Shown here: in pieces, positions 33,317 through 43,926 of the stretch
How the letters are laid out: every line of letters starts with the position of its first letter
How positions within the stretch are numbered: position 1 is the first letter of the stretch
Source: Emmonsiellopsis sp. PD_33
Lineage: Eukaryota > Ascomycota > Eurotiomycetes > Onygenales > Ajellomycetaceae
Direction of reading: 5' to 3'
Assembly (NCBI GenBank): GCA_032988165.1
Contig: JANTQF010000145.1
Span: forward strand, 1-64,000
DNA length: 64,000 nucleotides
Position numbers and translations under genes: made by a program
Notes under the pieces: generated by a model
What the model was told of the DNA's origin: nothing
What the model saw: the letters and a program-made list of their open reading frames with translations, nothing else
Database searches by the model: none

Positions 33317-34739
33317 ATGAAAGAGTACGAATCCCCTCCCAGAAGCCTTCCGATTGATGAAAAGAATGATAGACACATAAGCCGGCGGACCCAGCTATCC
33401 CGGCTAGTTGTGGCAATTGGAATAGCATGCACCATATTGACCTATCTCGCCTTTGCATCACCGCCATGGAAACTCTTTCACCATTGCGGACATAATAAAT
33501 CCATGTCCCCCGTTGATCGGATTTTACATGCTGCACCTCTGATAGGTAAGTTATGCTGGGCAGTGATCCCGCAATCGACGACACCTGCTTCGGATTTTGG
33601 CTGATAAGCGGGATCGCAGATGGACATAATGACTTCCCAATTTTCATACGCGAAGTGTATGATAATGACATCTACCAAAAGAATTTTAGTGATGGAAAGC
33701 TCCTAGGCCAAGTGGATTTCCCTCGCTTGAGAAAGGGGGGCATCCGGGGTCAATTCTGGAGCGTATATGTTGGATGGTAAGCAGTTGTAGATTATCAGGC
33801 TCAAACCATGCATATCCCCATGCTCTATTCCGTACTACAAATGACATACTGACACCCCTTTACAGTCCGGCAAACACTACCGATTTATCCGACGAGACCT
33901 ACTCCAAGTCTGTTCACGACACCTTCCAACAAATCGACCTTGTCCACCGCCTCGCCACCGAATTCCCCGAGCATCTAAAAATCGTCTCCTCCTCATCCGA
34001 GGTCTGGGCCAACTTCGCAAACTCAGACACCATCTCCAGCCTCATTGGCGTCGAGGGCCTGCATCAGATCGGAAATAGCGCCAGTATCCTACGCATGTAC
34101 CACCGTCTCGGTGTCCGATATGTAACTCTAACCCACAGCTGCCACAACAAGTACGCCGACAGCGCCACGCCCGAGCAGCCATTGCATAACGGCCTCTCTC
34201 CCGCCGGCGAGGCGATGGTCCGCGAAATGAACCGCCTAGGCATGATCGTTGATCTAGCACATGTCAGCGCGGACACGATGCGTCATGCTCTGCGCGTCTC
34301 CTCTGCTCCCGTTCTTTTCTCGCATTCGTCGAGCTACGCGATGTGTGCGCATCCGCGCAATGTGCCTGATGATGTGCTGCTGGAGCTGAAGAGGAATGGC
34401 GGGGTGGTTATGATTACGTTCTTCCCGGAGTATACGCGCTGCGATGATAGTGCGAAGGCGTCGTTGGCGGATGTGGCGGATCATATTGAGCATGTGGGGA
34501 AGTTGATTGGGTATGAGCATGTTGGCCTTGGGTCGGATTTTGATGGGATGCTGAATGTTGTGAGTGGGTTGGAGGATGTTTCGAAGTATCCGGATCTTAT
34601 TGAGGAATTGTTGAGGAGAGGGGTGGAGGAGGCGGATTTGATTGGGTTGGTGGGGAAGAATGTCCTCAGGGTGCTGAAGGGGGTCGAGGATGAGGCGGAA
34701 CGGTTGAGGTATGTGCATCCGTTGCAGGATGAGGTGTGA
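33317..34739 (+). CDS. Membrane dipeptidase (renal dipeptidase family, M19)
   Basis: Predicted zinc metallo-dipeptidase. Three exons, 33317-33545, 33620-33776 and 33866-34739, give 419 aa; every junction is in frame (phase 1, then phase 2). An N-terminal cytosolic stretch is followed by one membrane segment at about 31-50 (LVVAIGIACTILTYLAFA), giving a type II topology with the catalytic part outside or in the vacuole/ER lumen. Zinc-site motifs are DGHNDFP (His79, Asp81), IGVEGLH (Glu192), DLAHVS, FSHSSS and HVGLGSDFDG. Length matches the family. The start is the first ATG; a longer frame upstream opens only on TTG. It converges with the FAT1-type gene (about 400 bp apart). Confidence 0.92.
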
Positions 34740-35135
34740 GGAGCTGGGCGGTTTATTCTGTTCTACCAAACGAGTCTATTGCCATTGGAGTTGGAGTCAG
34801 TCAAATTGTCTCCTTCTAGGAATATCGAGCTTTTTTCCAAGCAAGCAAAGGCTACGAAGTCCTGCTCGCTCCCCTGGATATGCAAGCAGATTGCGGGTTC
34901 TTTTACGAGTGCCTGTTTTTGGTCAATATCCCCTAACTGGCCCAAGGATACACTATTCATTAAATATGCAGTTTCATTACACTCTCATTGAAGCCATACG
35001 ATGCCCATGGACCTAAAATATCTCTCATCCATCTTTGGCTCTCTTAGTCGGATCTATGCTGACATTCCACATGCAAAGAACACACCAACCAGGGTGTAAA
35101 CATGACGCCCAAGATCACAAATCAAAAGGTAAGAT
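34740..35135. other. Convergent 3' flanks, dipeptidase and FAT1
   Basis: About 400 bp with no gene; presumptive 3' untranslated sequence of both convergent genes. Confidence 0.5.
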
Positions 35136-37098
35136 CTACAGCTTCACACTGCCAGCCTTCAGCTCACCCCACTGCTTCCGCCCAAACGGAACATACTGGT
35201 TTCCACCCGGCGGGAGCCAGAACAAATGATCAGCTTTCCCGTCCGCCTCAATCTTATCCAGATCAACTCCCTCTGCTCTCAACCTCCCCTTTTGCAACTT
35301 CATCGTCCCCGTGGTCTCAAATGACTCCGCCACACGCACGAAAATCGGCACCGCATATCGGGGCAACACCTTAATCAGATACTTCGACAGTCCTGCAAAA
35401 TCTAGCGAGTCAATCGTCACCCCTTCCACAGGCACAATCGCCGCGCAGCCTGCCCGTCCATCTGTATGCGGAACCCGAACTCCATACACATTTGTCTCGG
35501 CAATCTGATCAAACTTCCCCACCACATCGCTAACCTCATTCGTGCTAACATTCTCGCTCTTCCATCGGAACGTATCCCCCAGCCTGTCGACGAAATACAA
35601 GCACCCGTCGGCATCCATCCGCATCACATCTCCAGATCGAAACCACATATCTCCCTTACGAAGCACATCTTTGATCTTGCGCTTCTCGCCGGCCCCGCGG
35701 TTCTTGTAATACCCCGGAAACAGGGCGTCCTGTGGTGCAGCAGGGTCCATTCTATACAGTGTCTCACCTGGCTCTCCGTCCTTACATTCGATCGCGAACC
35801 CGTTTTTGTCCAAGAGGATCTCCTCGGTCACCACGTCGATCTTGACGCGCTTTTCGTTGTCCCCATTCATCAATTTCCAGTACAGGCCGCGAACAGCGAT
35901 GGCTCCACGCCCAAAGTCTCCTCTATTGGCATTGAAGGTAGATCCCAGCCCGTCAGTGGCCGCGTATAGCTCGTTGATCGTTTCGATTCCGAATCGCTGG
36001 CGGAACACTTCCCAGACATCAGGCCGCAAACCGTTGCCCCAGGCCATTCGCACTTTGTGTTTTTTATCGAGCTGGGACGGGGGTGCATTAACCAGGTACC
36101 GGCACAATTCTCCCACATATTGTAAGATTTCCGCCTGCGACTTTACCACCTCGGGCCAGAAGGTCCTGTGGCTAAATTTGCGGCTGAGAACGATTGTTGA
36201 GCCGGCAAATATTGACGGATTGACGCAGAGTCCGTGTGCTGCCCCGTGATATAATGGGAGGCAGGTGTACATCCTCGTCCCTGGTTTAAGATCCAGGTAC
36301 ATGGAGATACCCCGCGACGTGATCAGTTCCCTACGGCGGATCAATCGTGTCGCCTTGGGCAGTCCGGTCGTACCGGATGTGTATATCAGCGCAGCCAAGT
36401 CCTCAGTACTAACCTTCGTCCGTCTGCTCTGCGGCACCGGGGTGTTATCCCCTAGTCCAGCGATGAATTCAAGATCATAGTAAATGGTCTTCACCCCACC
36501 GGCCTCCAGCTCCTCCTGGCACGGCTTCACCAATCCCTCCACCCCGCGATCAGCAAGCAAATATCTCGCCTCACAAAGCTTAACACAGTGCACCAGCGGC
36601 CCCGCCGTCAAGTTGCAGTTAATAAACGAAGGCACTGCAGCAATACACTCCAGCCCAAACCACAACAGCATATACTCAGGCGTATTCCCGCCATCCAATG
36701 CAACCAACTCACCCCGCTTGACCCCCAAGTCATTCATCAACCAATTGGCCACGCGATGCACGTCGTTTAGGAACTGCGCGTACGTCCACGAGCGATCTTC
36801 GAAGATGAGAAGTATATTGTCCTTTGTGGATGGGTTGTGGGCGTGCTCTTCGAGATAGTGGTAGATGAGCGTTTTGTCTTGCTTCCAGCGGTCTTCGAGG
36901 AAGGCGAGGGCTTGGAGGGCATTGGCGGCCATGCTGCCTGTCCGCAGGTCGCGGCGGACGAGGTATTTCGCATCGAGGTAGGCCGCAGCAGCGAGGGTGC
37001 CAGCCACAGCGGTGGCGAGGGTTGGTACTAAGGAAGTATGTTAGGGGGCTGGGTGCATGATTGAGGGAGGCTATGATTATGTAGCACTTACGGGACAT
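35136..37098 (-). CDS. FAT1: Very-long-chain acyl-CoA synthetase / fatty acid transporter (FAT1/FATP-like)
   Basis: Predicted to activate very-long-chain fatty acids with ATP and CoA and to couple this to uptake, at ER, lipid-droplet or peroxisomal membranes. Two exons, 37092-37098 (only 7 nt, Met-Ser plus one base) and 35136-37027, give 632 aa. The AMP-binding signature ALIYTSGTTGLPKATRL is clear. Also visible are TCLPLYHGAAHGL, the YAATDG loop, RSGDVMRMDADGCLYFVDR, and a FATP-type end (YLIKVLPRYAVPIFVRV). The N-terminus has an Ala-rich hydrophobic patch (TAVAGTLAAAAYLDA) suited to membrane association. The C-terminal residues SVKL are not a standard PTS1. The 7-nt exon is supported by a gtaagt donor, a ccttag acceptor and frame, but needs transcript proof; without it no ATG precedes the conserved start. 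Confidence 0.88.
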
Positions 37099-38180
37099 AT
37101 TGAAAGTCTATAGCTTTCAACGGAAGGGAATTCGAGGCGGGGAGGTTGTTGATACTCAAGTATGGAGGAGATGAGGAAGTGGAGGAAAGGTATGTAACAA
37201 GCGCTCGCTATCCGTCATTGGGTTTCATCAACAGCTCCTGTCTTTGTTTACTCCGCGGCGAATCCCAGACAGATGCCAGAAGCCTAGCAGCGTGTTATTG
37301 ACCCTCCGCCTTCTTCCAACCCGCTTCTCACCGCAGCTCTGTCTAAGATCTATACACTTGCAATCAAGGGAATACCAGATGCTCCCCAGGGCCCATCCGG
37401 AGAAAATAATAATTGTACAGTCCAAAGGAGCCAAACCTCTGCTTAATACAACAAAAAGGATATCCAAACTCATCAGATCGGGACAAAGACATACAGTTAT
37501 GTATATCAATAGCCGCACTTCGGCTATGCACCACCTCCATATCTACAAAGCAAGCTTTCGAGAAAGTTACCGAGGCTCCTCGTCCCCGCCTCTTGTTTTG
37601 CTTGGTGGTTATCATCGCAACTAGTACTAGTACTAGTGAGCGAACAATGAGGCGGGGGATTCCATGCACGACTGGGGGCAGAACAAGAAAAAAGCAAAGA
37701 GCGCGAACAAGCAAAACGGCGAGGTATTCATTTAACCCGGGTATTGATTGCTTGTTTGATCCCACCCCGCACTTTGTGAATATCCCCGCCTTTTTAGGGG
37801 CGGTAAGTGGAGTGAGCTGCTAGCTACTAGCTTCTTCGTGGAGGGGGGGGTTAAGCTCGTAGTTAGCTGCTCGTTAACTGGAGGGCGGCCAGCAGGCCCA
37901 GGGTATGATGGTGTTGATGATTGTTTATATAGGTTACTACTGCGTATTCATTTGTTGCTTCGTAGCATTACTAGTTCAACAGGGGTGAGTGATAACTCCT
38001 GCGCACCTTGAGTAAATTATTATCAATCAGCATACGCTCATGATCGCGCTCTTACTACTGGCCGGAATTGGTTCCGCGTGGGTAGTGCGCAGCATAAAAT
38101 ATTTATACACGAGGTCACCAATCTGCTAGAGATCAAGCATCCCTCAAAGAAGATAAATGCGAGGTAGTAGGATCCAAACA

Positions 38181-38387
38181 CTATGTTATTAACGAACATT
38201 GGTCAAACTTTAGTAATCTTTGGAGGCTAGATTTCATCCGATCTTGAGGCTCGATAACTAATCCTTCCGAGTCCCGGGGAACTATCCGAGTAGTCCTAAC
38301 TTCCCGCATCTCTGTCAAATCACGAAACACAAAATATACTGTTACTATTCCCGCAGACACAATACTATCCATAATCGGCCTAACCAT
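38181..38387 (-). CDS. Possible small orphan ORF (68 codons)
   Basis: The frame starts with ATG at 38387 and encodes a peptide with protein-like composition: a hydrophobic segment (SIVSAGIVTVYFVFRDL) then a charged segment (RIVPRDSEGLVIEPQDRM). A ggattag directly precedes the ATG and could be a splice acceptor, so this might be the last exon or a fragment of a lost gene. I do not recognise it. It lies inside the FAT1/GST divergent region, and no upstream exon was found. Confidence 0.25.
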   Translation of the reverse strand: MVRPIMDSIVSAGIVTVYFVFRDLTEMREVRTTRIVPRDSEGLVIEPQDRMKSSLQRLLKFDQCSLIT

Positions 38388-38715
38388 CTAATCCATGCGT
38401 TCATCCGATTCCACCTCTAGCTTGCCCGGGCTCGTGGCTTTACTTAAAATGGGCGGCGGACGAACTGTTGCGCCGCAAGGACAGGGCTGACTTTCTTCCA
38501 GTGCCAATCTTATTATGCTGTCAATACGATCACGCTAATAATTGTTGCTAAGTTCTTGGTTTTGTTTCCGATAATCGAAGCATTATTAGCAGTGTTCATT
38601 CGGCCCTCGCGCCCCTGCTAGACCCGGATCTGACAAATATGATCGTATTACGTAGTATTATATAGATCCCGTGCCCGAACACCGAGAAGTAGAGGAATAA
38701 CAGGAGAGCGACTGA

Positions 38716-38723
38716 TATATAAA
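38716..38723 (+). promoter_or_regulatory. TATA box upstream of the GST gene
   Basis: TATATAAA occurs about 145 bp before the GST start codon, in otherwise mixed-composition sequence; position and sequence suit a core promoter element. Not experimentally supported. Confidence 0.5.
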
Positions 38724-38866
38724 CAGCCTCAATTGCCCCGTGGTACTAGTTAGTAGTATCTACTCCTCTGTTGCAAATCACCCTGAAACCCATTTCAGAA
38801 TACCATCCCCCTTCCTCAGACAAAAACAGAACAAGGATAGAAGAAAGAGAAGAAAAACATACCATC

Positions 38867-39511
38867 ATGCCCGCTCTCAAGCTCTACTACTCCCCGGGCG
38901 CCTGCTCCCTCGCCCCGCACATCCTCCTCAACGACCTCAAACTCGACTACGAAGCCATCCAGGCCAAAGACCGCTCCACCCCTGAATACTTCGCCATCAA
39001 TCCGAAACGCCAGGTGCCCGTTTTCGCAATCGACAACGAGTTTATCACCGAAGCCCCTGGAGTTTCAACCGCCATTGCCCAGCTGGCTCCCGCGTCCCGG
39101 CACCTGCTAGGGAAAACCCCCCTTGAAACCGTGCGGGTGTACGAGTGGCTGAATTACCTCTCGGGAACGTTGCATGGGAAGGTATATGGCGCCCTCTTTG
39201 GGCCAGCCCGCTTTAGTGATGATGAGAGTGCGCGGGAGGGAATCAAGGCCAGGGGGCTGCTGAATGCCAAGGCCTCGTATGCGTTTGTCGAGAGCCAGCT
39301 AAAGGGGTCGTATGCGGTTGGCGAGCAGTTTACGGTTGTGGAACCGTATTTCGTGGTGTTCTATCTGTGGGGGAAGGAGGTTGGGCTTGAGATTGAGAAG
39401 GATTATCCAAAGTATACGGCTTTGGTGAAGCGTTTGTTGGAGAGGGAGAGTGTGCGGCAGACGTTGGAGGAGGAGGGGTTGACGGAGCGGGTTTATGGGA
39501 CGAAGGCTTAG
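38867..39511 (+). CDS. Glutathione S-transferase, bacterial (beta-class)-like
   Basis: Predicted cytosolic GST conjugating glutathione to electrophiles. One exon, 214 aa, starting MPALKLYYSPGACSLAPHIL; the open frame upstream is leader sequence with an earlier in-frame start not conserved in the fold. Cys13 sits where beta-class bacterial GSTs use a Cys. The thioredoxin-fold half contains PKRQVPVFAIDNEFITEAPGV with the cis-Pro and an E/A/P segment that replaces the usual ESxAI. The helical half contains YEWLNYLSG and SYAVGEQFTVVEPYFVVFYLW. The intronless state and bacterial-type N-terminus could reflect old horizontal transfer, but related proteins are common in fungi. A TATA box lies upstream. 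Confidence 0.9.
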   Translation: MPALKLYYSPGACSLAPHILLNDLKLDYEAIQAKDRSTPEYFAINPKRQVPVFAIDNEFITEAPGVSTAIAQLAPASRHLLGKTPLETVRVYEWLNYLSGTLHGKVYGALFGPARFSDDESAREGIKARGLLNAKASYAFVESQLKGSYAVGEQFTVVEPYFVVFYLWGKEVGLEIEKDYPKYTALVKRLLERESVRQTLEEEGLTERVYGTKA

Positions 39512-39823
39512 GCTGTTGGTTATTTAGCTGAATTTGGCGACTTTGTGGCTGTCTGGATCAGAGCGGATGTAGTTATCTATTTGTTTGTGAAAAGATTGTG
39601 GTCGAATCGTATTTCTGTTCAATAGTTTGAAGGGGCAGTGGATAACTACCTATATGTCTGCGTCTATGAATAGAATAAAAAGCACGGGGTTGCAAGTTAT
39701 AGTTTTATGCATAATCCCAGGGGGAAAAGGAAAAAGTGATTTGAATAAAATTATTATAATCTTCGCGGTTATCACTCCTATAGTCTGGGCTACAGGAGTC
39801 CAGCCCTTGGACACTACTACTAC
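39512..39823. other. Convergent 3' flanks, GST and GH43
   Basis: About 310 bp with no gene. AT-rich near 39700-39770, consistent with 3' untranslated and termination sequence. Confidence 0.5.
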
Positions 39824-41053
39824 TTACAACGCATTTAATGCATCATACCTATCTTGATAAACCTGAATAATAGACCCATGCCTCAAACCCCCCGGAAATC
39901 CGGGCGCATCACTCCTCGTCCACTCCCCCCCAGGCACATAACTAGACTCATACGGCGCATACCCATCCCCGCCGTAAAAATCCAACAACAAATGCGCCTT
40001 TCCACCCACACCATTATCCCAATACGCCGTGGGGCCCTCAACACCCTGCTCGATGACGGCATCAGCGCCGCCCTGCCGCTCCCAGGTCCCAAAGAGTCCG
40101 TCAGAGCTGAATTCGGAAAACACAGTCTTGAGGTCCTCGTCTTTTATGAAGCGCGCGTACGTGTTGCCGCCGTTGGGGAGAAAGGTGAGGTCGATGATGT
40201 TGGTTGGGCTGTAGTCGACGTAGTCTTGGGGTTCGGTGAAGGTTGTGAAGTCGGAGGTATGGGCGTAGCGGATCCGGGAGGTTGTGGGGGTGCCAGTGTG
40301 GCTGGAGTCTGAGGTGGAGTACTTGAGAGGTGTTAGAGGATGATGAATGGGATTAGGAGAGTAGAGTAAGAGGGTTTATTGGGTGGCACGTACAAACTTG
40401 GATGACCAGTAGACTAGATATTGTTCTATTTGGTACGGTCAGTTCTCGTTCGTTGCATAGCACCACCCCTTCAGCCGAAAGAAGCCTGTCACGAACCTTT
40501 CTCGGCATCCCATATTGCCTCCGGCGCCCAAACCATCCCGGCAGTGTCATCTTCCACCTTAATCAACCTCTCATTTCCCCAGTTAACAAGATCTTCACTT
40601 TCCCACACGAAAATACTCCGCGAGCCCGTTCGCTGCGCTGCATCCCAATCGGTCTACATATTGCTGAAGTCAGTCGAGGAACGGGGTCAAACATCATATG
40701 TTTGAGGACAAACAGACACTTCCGATATCCAGGTCAGTTCCTACGATATACCACTTCTTGCCCTCGTCGGCTCCCCCACCATTGACAATGTTGGGGTCTC
40801 TGACTCCCCGAGTACCCAGAGTGGGAATGAGGCTTGGTTGACCACCATTTAGTGCCCTGAAAGACACAGGATCGTTTCCATTGCTGAGGTAGAAGAATAC
40901 GTTTGGTACATCGCCCAGGAAGAATGCTCCTAAGTATCCAACTGGGTTGGCGTCCTGTCGGGCGGCATGGTGAGTGAAGCTTACGCCATTGTCAAGTGGT
41001 GATGTGGCAACCAAGACGGAAAATAAAAAAAGACCGAAGTTTCGAAACTTCAT
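39824..41053 (-). CDS. Secreted glycoside hydrolase family 43-like protein
   Basis: Predicted extracellular five-bladed beta-propeller hydrolase of the GH43 type, typically acting on arabinan or xylan side chains. Four exons, 40718-41053, 40497-40653, 40394-40425 and 39824-40321, give 340 aa; all junctions hold frame, although the first donor is a weak gtctgt. A signal peptide covers about residues 1-18 (FGLFLFSVLVATS). GTRGVRDPNIV places a candidate catalytic base at Asp86, and VWAPEAIWD carries Glu157. Blades are suggested by FVWESEDLVNW, YLVYWSSKF and AYWDNG. It converges with the GST gene (about 310 bp apart). The exact family and substrate are inferred; related families 62 and 117 are possible. 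Confidence 0.8.
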
Positions 41054-43926
41054 GGCTGCGGAAGAAAGATATATGGAGAAAAAGGCGGAGAAGCGGGTTT
41101 CTTGAAGTGGTCAAGATACAGAACTGAAAATGCCAGGGATTGTATGGTTATTATATTATTTAACCATTTTGAAACCCATATTATCCCGCTATCCATGCGG
41201 GAACCCACGCCCCCGCCGGGGAAGGCTGGGGGGATGACCGCAGTTCGGCGCGAGGCGGAGGCAAGGTTTAATTGTGACATATATATACTGGGGATTTCCC
41301 AGAATTTCCCGAAATATCTGGGGATTCAATTGAATATATTGGCGGGAAGAAATATCTTCCACATCCCACAAGTTGGAGGTGGCGGACCCCTGTTCGGAAA
41401 AGAGGCCGAATACGGATCGGCCCGAGATGCCGCGGGGAAGCCGGGGCCGAAGGACGGCATTTTTAGGTTAAGCTCCTCGGACGGGACAATGCTGATAGCA
41501 TTGATGGTTTCGCTTGAAAAGTTCCTCAGTCGTGATGTCCTTGATGCCCAAGATATGTGAAAGTATATTTTCGAGGTTCGAGAATAGCGGTTGAAAACAG
41601 GTCCTAAATCGCCAATAGGATAGTAGAATAAAGATCCTCATCTAATAGTAGTTGATAAATTGGGTCCATGAAGATGCTAGAATTTCAGCATATAATACCC
41701 TTTGAAGATGTATTTAGTAAGCATCTGCCTAAGCAGGCTTCAGATATTGGTCTGAAAAGGATATCTCGTTCCGAAGTGTGCTAGAACTTTTTCTATCTTC
41801 ATAAGGGCGTGATAGGACGCGGAAGTACCATATCCTCAAAGGAAAAGAATCCCATATGTCGGAATCTGGCCTGGGATGGATTTCGAATATTAGGTAAAGG
41901 AACAAGATGCCTAGCAAATAACACCCAAAGGGTTGATTCCAAAGAAGTATAAAGACCAGCTTCTTAATTTGTTTAGAGGGGTGTTCATGATCGACCAGTA
42001 GATAGATCATAGCTTAGGCGTCCTCCAGGTTACTCGTGGGCATCTTCAATACAGCCAATAGACCCTGGCTGTAAGCAACACGTGAGCCTACCTACCAAGT
42101 ATTTCTATCGGACCTATCACGGGAATGGATAGTTAGCTTTAACAAAATACGGACTGGATAGGCTAATCAAAAGGAAGGGAAAAAATAATCTGTTCTGTGT
42201 CACCCTGAAGGCAAATACTTTACACGCCAGAATCAGGTAAAGATCCACACGATACTTGAAGCATGGGAAGGTTGGACATATACGACGTAGAGTGGCAAAG
42301 ATCACAGCATGCGGCACGTCTTCAGCCCAACGTAACCGAAGGATCAAAAGATCTCAAGCAGGGCCACACCCTTTCAAAGGCTAGGGAGTACCCTTAAATT
42401 AGCAGAGCTGAAATCTCTTCACAGACCCTACCAGAGGCTTCGCTGGCATTGGGCCTGGTTTGTCTCGGGGTGAAAATGCGTTGTTTGCAAGCAGCCGGTG
42501 AGCAATACTCTAGAATCACAGCCGCATATCCCATCCCATCCACTAGCGAATTGTTGAAAATACCAGAGCATCTCCAAAGCGCATCTAAAATGCAGGTTCA
42601 GCAGGACACACGCAGAGAATCTTCGGTGCAGAAAGTAGATACGCAAATTGCAGAACCTGGCCTGGTATCCCGTCGCGCATCAATCACAGTAGGACAAAAA
42701 AAAAGAATTGAAGGCATGCCAATGGCATGTGGGCAAAAGCTTCAGAGAAAGGGAGATTTTGGAAGTCCGAGAAACATAGTTCCTCGCTGGTTTGACTTTA
42801 CTTTATTCATCGTATACGCCGCGGTGTAAGTCCCTGATATGGCTGGTTACAGTCCGGAGAGGAAATCACCGGATGTAGATGGAGAAGAAGAGTGATGAAG
42901 TTGCGGTCATCAAAATATTTCTGTTTGCGGGCTAGCTAATTAGTTGGCCAATCAACGGACGTAAAATATCTTAGTAACTGCTTAGTAATGATAATATCAA
43001 ACGCAAATTCAACCTCATCTTTCGTTTAACTCCTGATCAAACTGTCCAGGTTGGGTGATATCTCTATGAATGATTCGTTATATGACTTTAACAGCTAGAG
43101 AGGGCATTTATTGCATTAGAACATGGTTGCGGGTCCCGCATCATGTGTTGGCGGCCCAGCCTCGCCCACTGGGGTCAATCTATGCGGTGGGATACACAAC
43201 CCGCAGCTCAAGAACCTGTCCATTAACTACGCGATAATAGAGAAGACAGAATTGCAATGAGACATGTTTACTCGACACTTTCCAGCAGAAAGAGTCCATT
43301 GGATGTGATACCTAATACATTACAAACTGCAGGGTTGCAGCCCGGCTTGATTAATTTGTTATCGCATCGCAGAGTGGTATTTGCCATGTTTCCGATTCAC
43401 CCCTATCGTCGATCCCTTGGGTATATGCAATGCCCGTTCCCAGAAAACCTGAACATGAAAAGCTGCATTTTCATTTTGCTGGATAAGGACTTTTCTCTGT
43501 CTAATCCGGATTCTATGCCAAACGATAAGTTCATCATACGGAGGGTGAAAAAATAACTCGGACTCTATTTTTTACCAAGGTGTGTTTACGTAGGATGCTA
43601 ACTATGCTGTGTTATTCGTTTCGAATAACTCCTTCGTTACTTCCACCGCGCCCGCCATATGTATGGTTGTCCGCTAATATATATAGCAATCCAAGTAATA
43701 AAAAACCGCGGCCGCTGAAAATGAAGGGAAAACGCTAAATGCTACACCGGAGCATGAAAAGAACCCTGACAAAATTGGAAAATTCGCTTCTTTTTTGAAA
43801 AAACCCCAGACCAGCAAATGAAATAAGGACCAATGGGGACCTGGCAAACACCAATACCCGCCATTCAATTAGTTGTCGCGAGAAGCATCATGCTAAACAT
43901 CACCAAGTTCCGTTCCGGCGGCGGCA
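41054..43926. other. Gene-poor stretch upstream of GH43
   Basis: About 2.9 kb with no supportable gene on either strand. Several open frames of 60-150 codons exist (for example 41102-41560 and 42449-42829), but none has a motif, splice context or domain I recognise. It includes the GH43 promoter. Composition is mixed, without obvious repeats. Confidence 0.5.

Larger units (their letters stand above)
37099..38866. other. Divergent intergenic region, FAT1 and GST
   Basis: About 1.8 kb upstream of both genes. It contains a small palindromic ctagtactagtactag repeat at 37621-37636. A 68-codon minus-strand frame is listed separately. No other gene is seen. Confidence 0.5.

Noticed and set aside
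34254..34769. 171-codon minus-strand frame opposite the dipeptidase
   Set aside because: Antisense of a conserved enzyme with zinc-site motifs on the plus strand.
42449..42829. 126-codon plus-strand frame in the gene-poor region
   Set aside because: Begins on TTG, has no domain and no neighbouring exon; could be chance.
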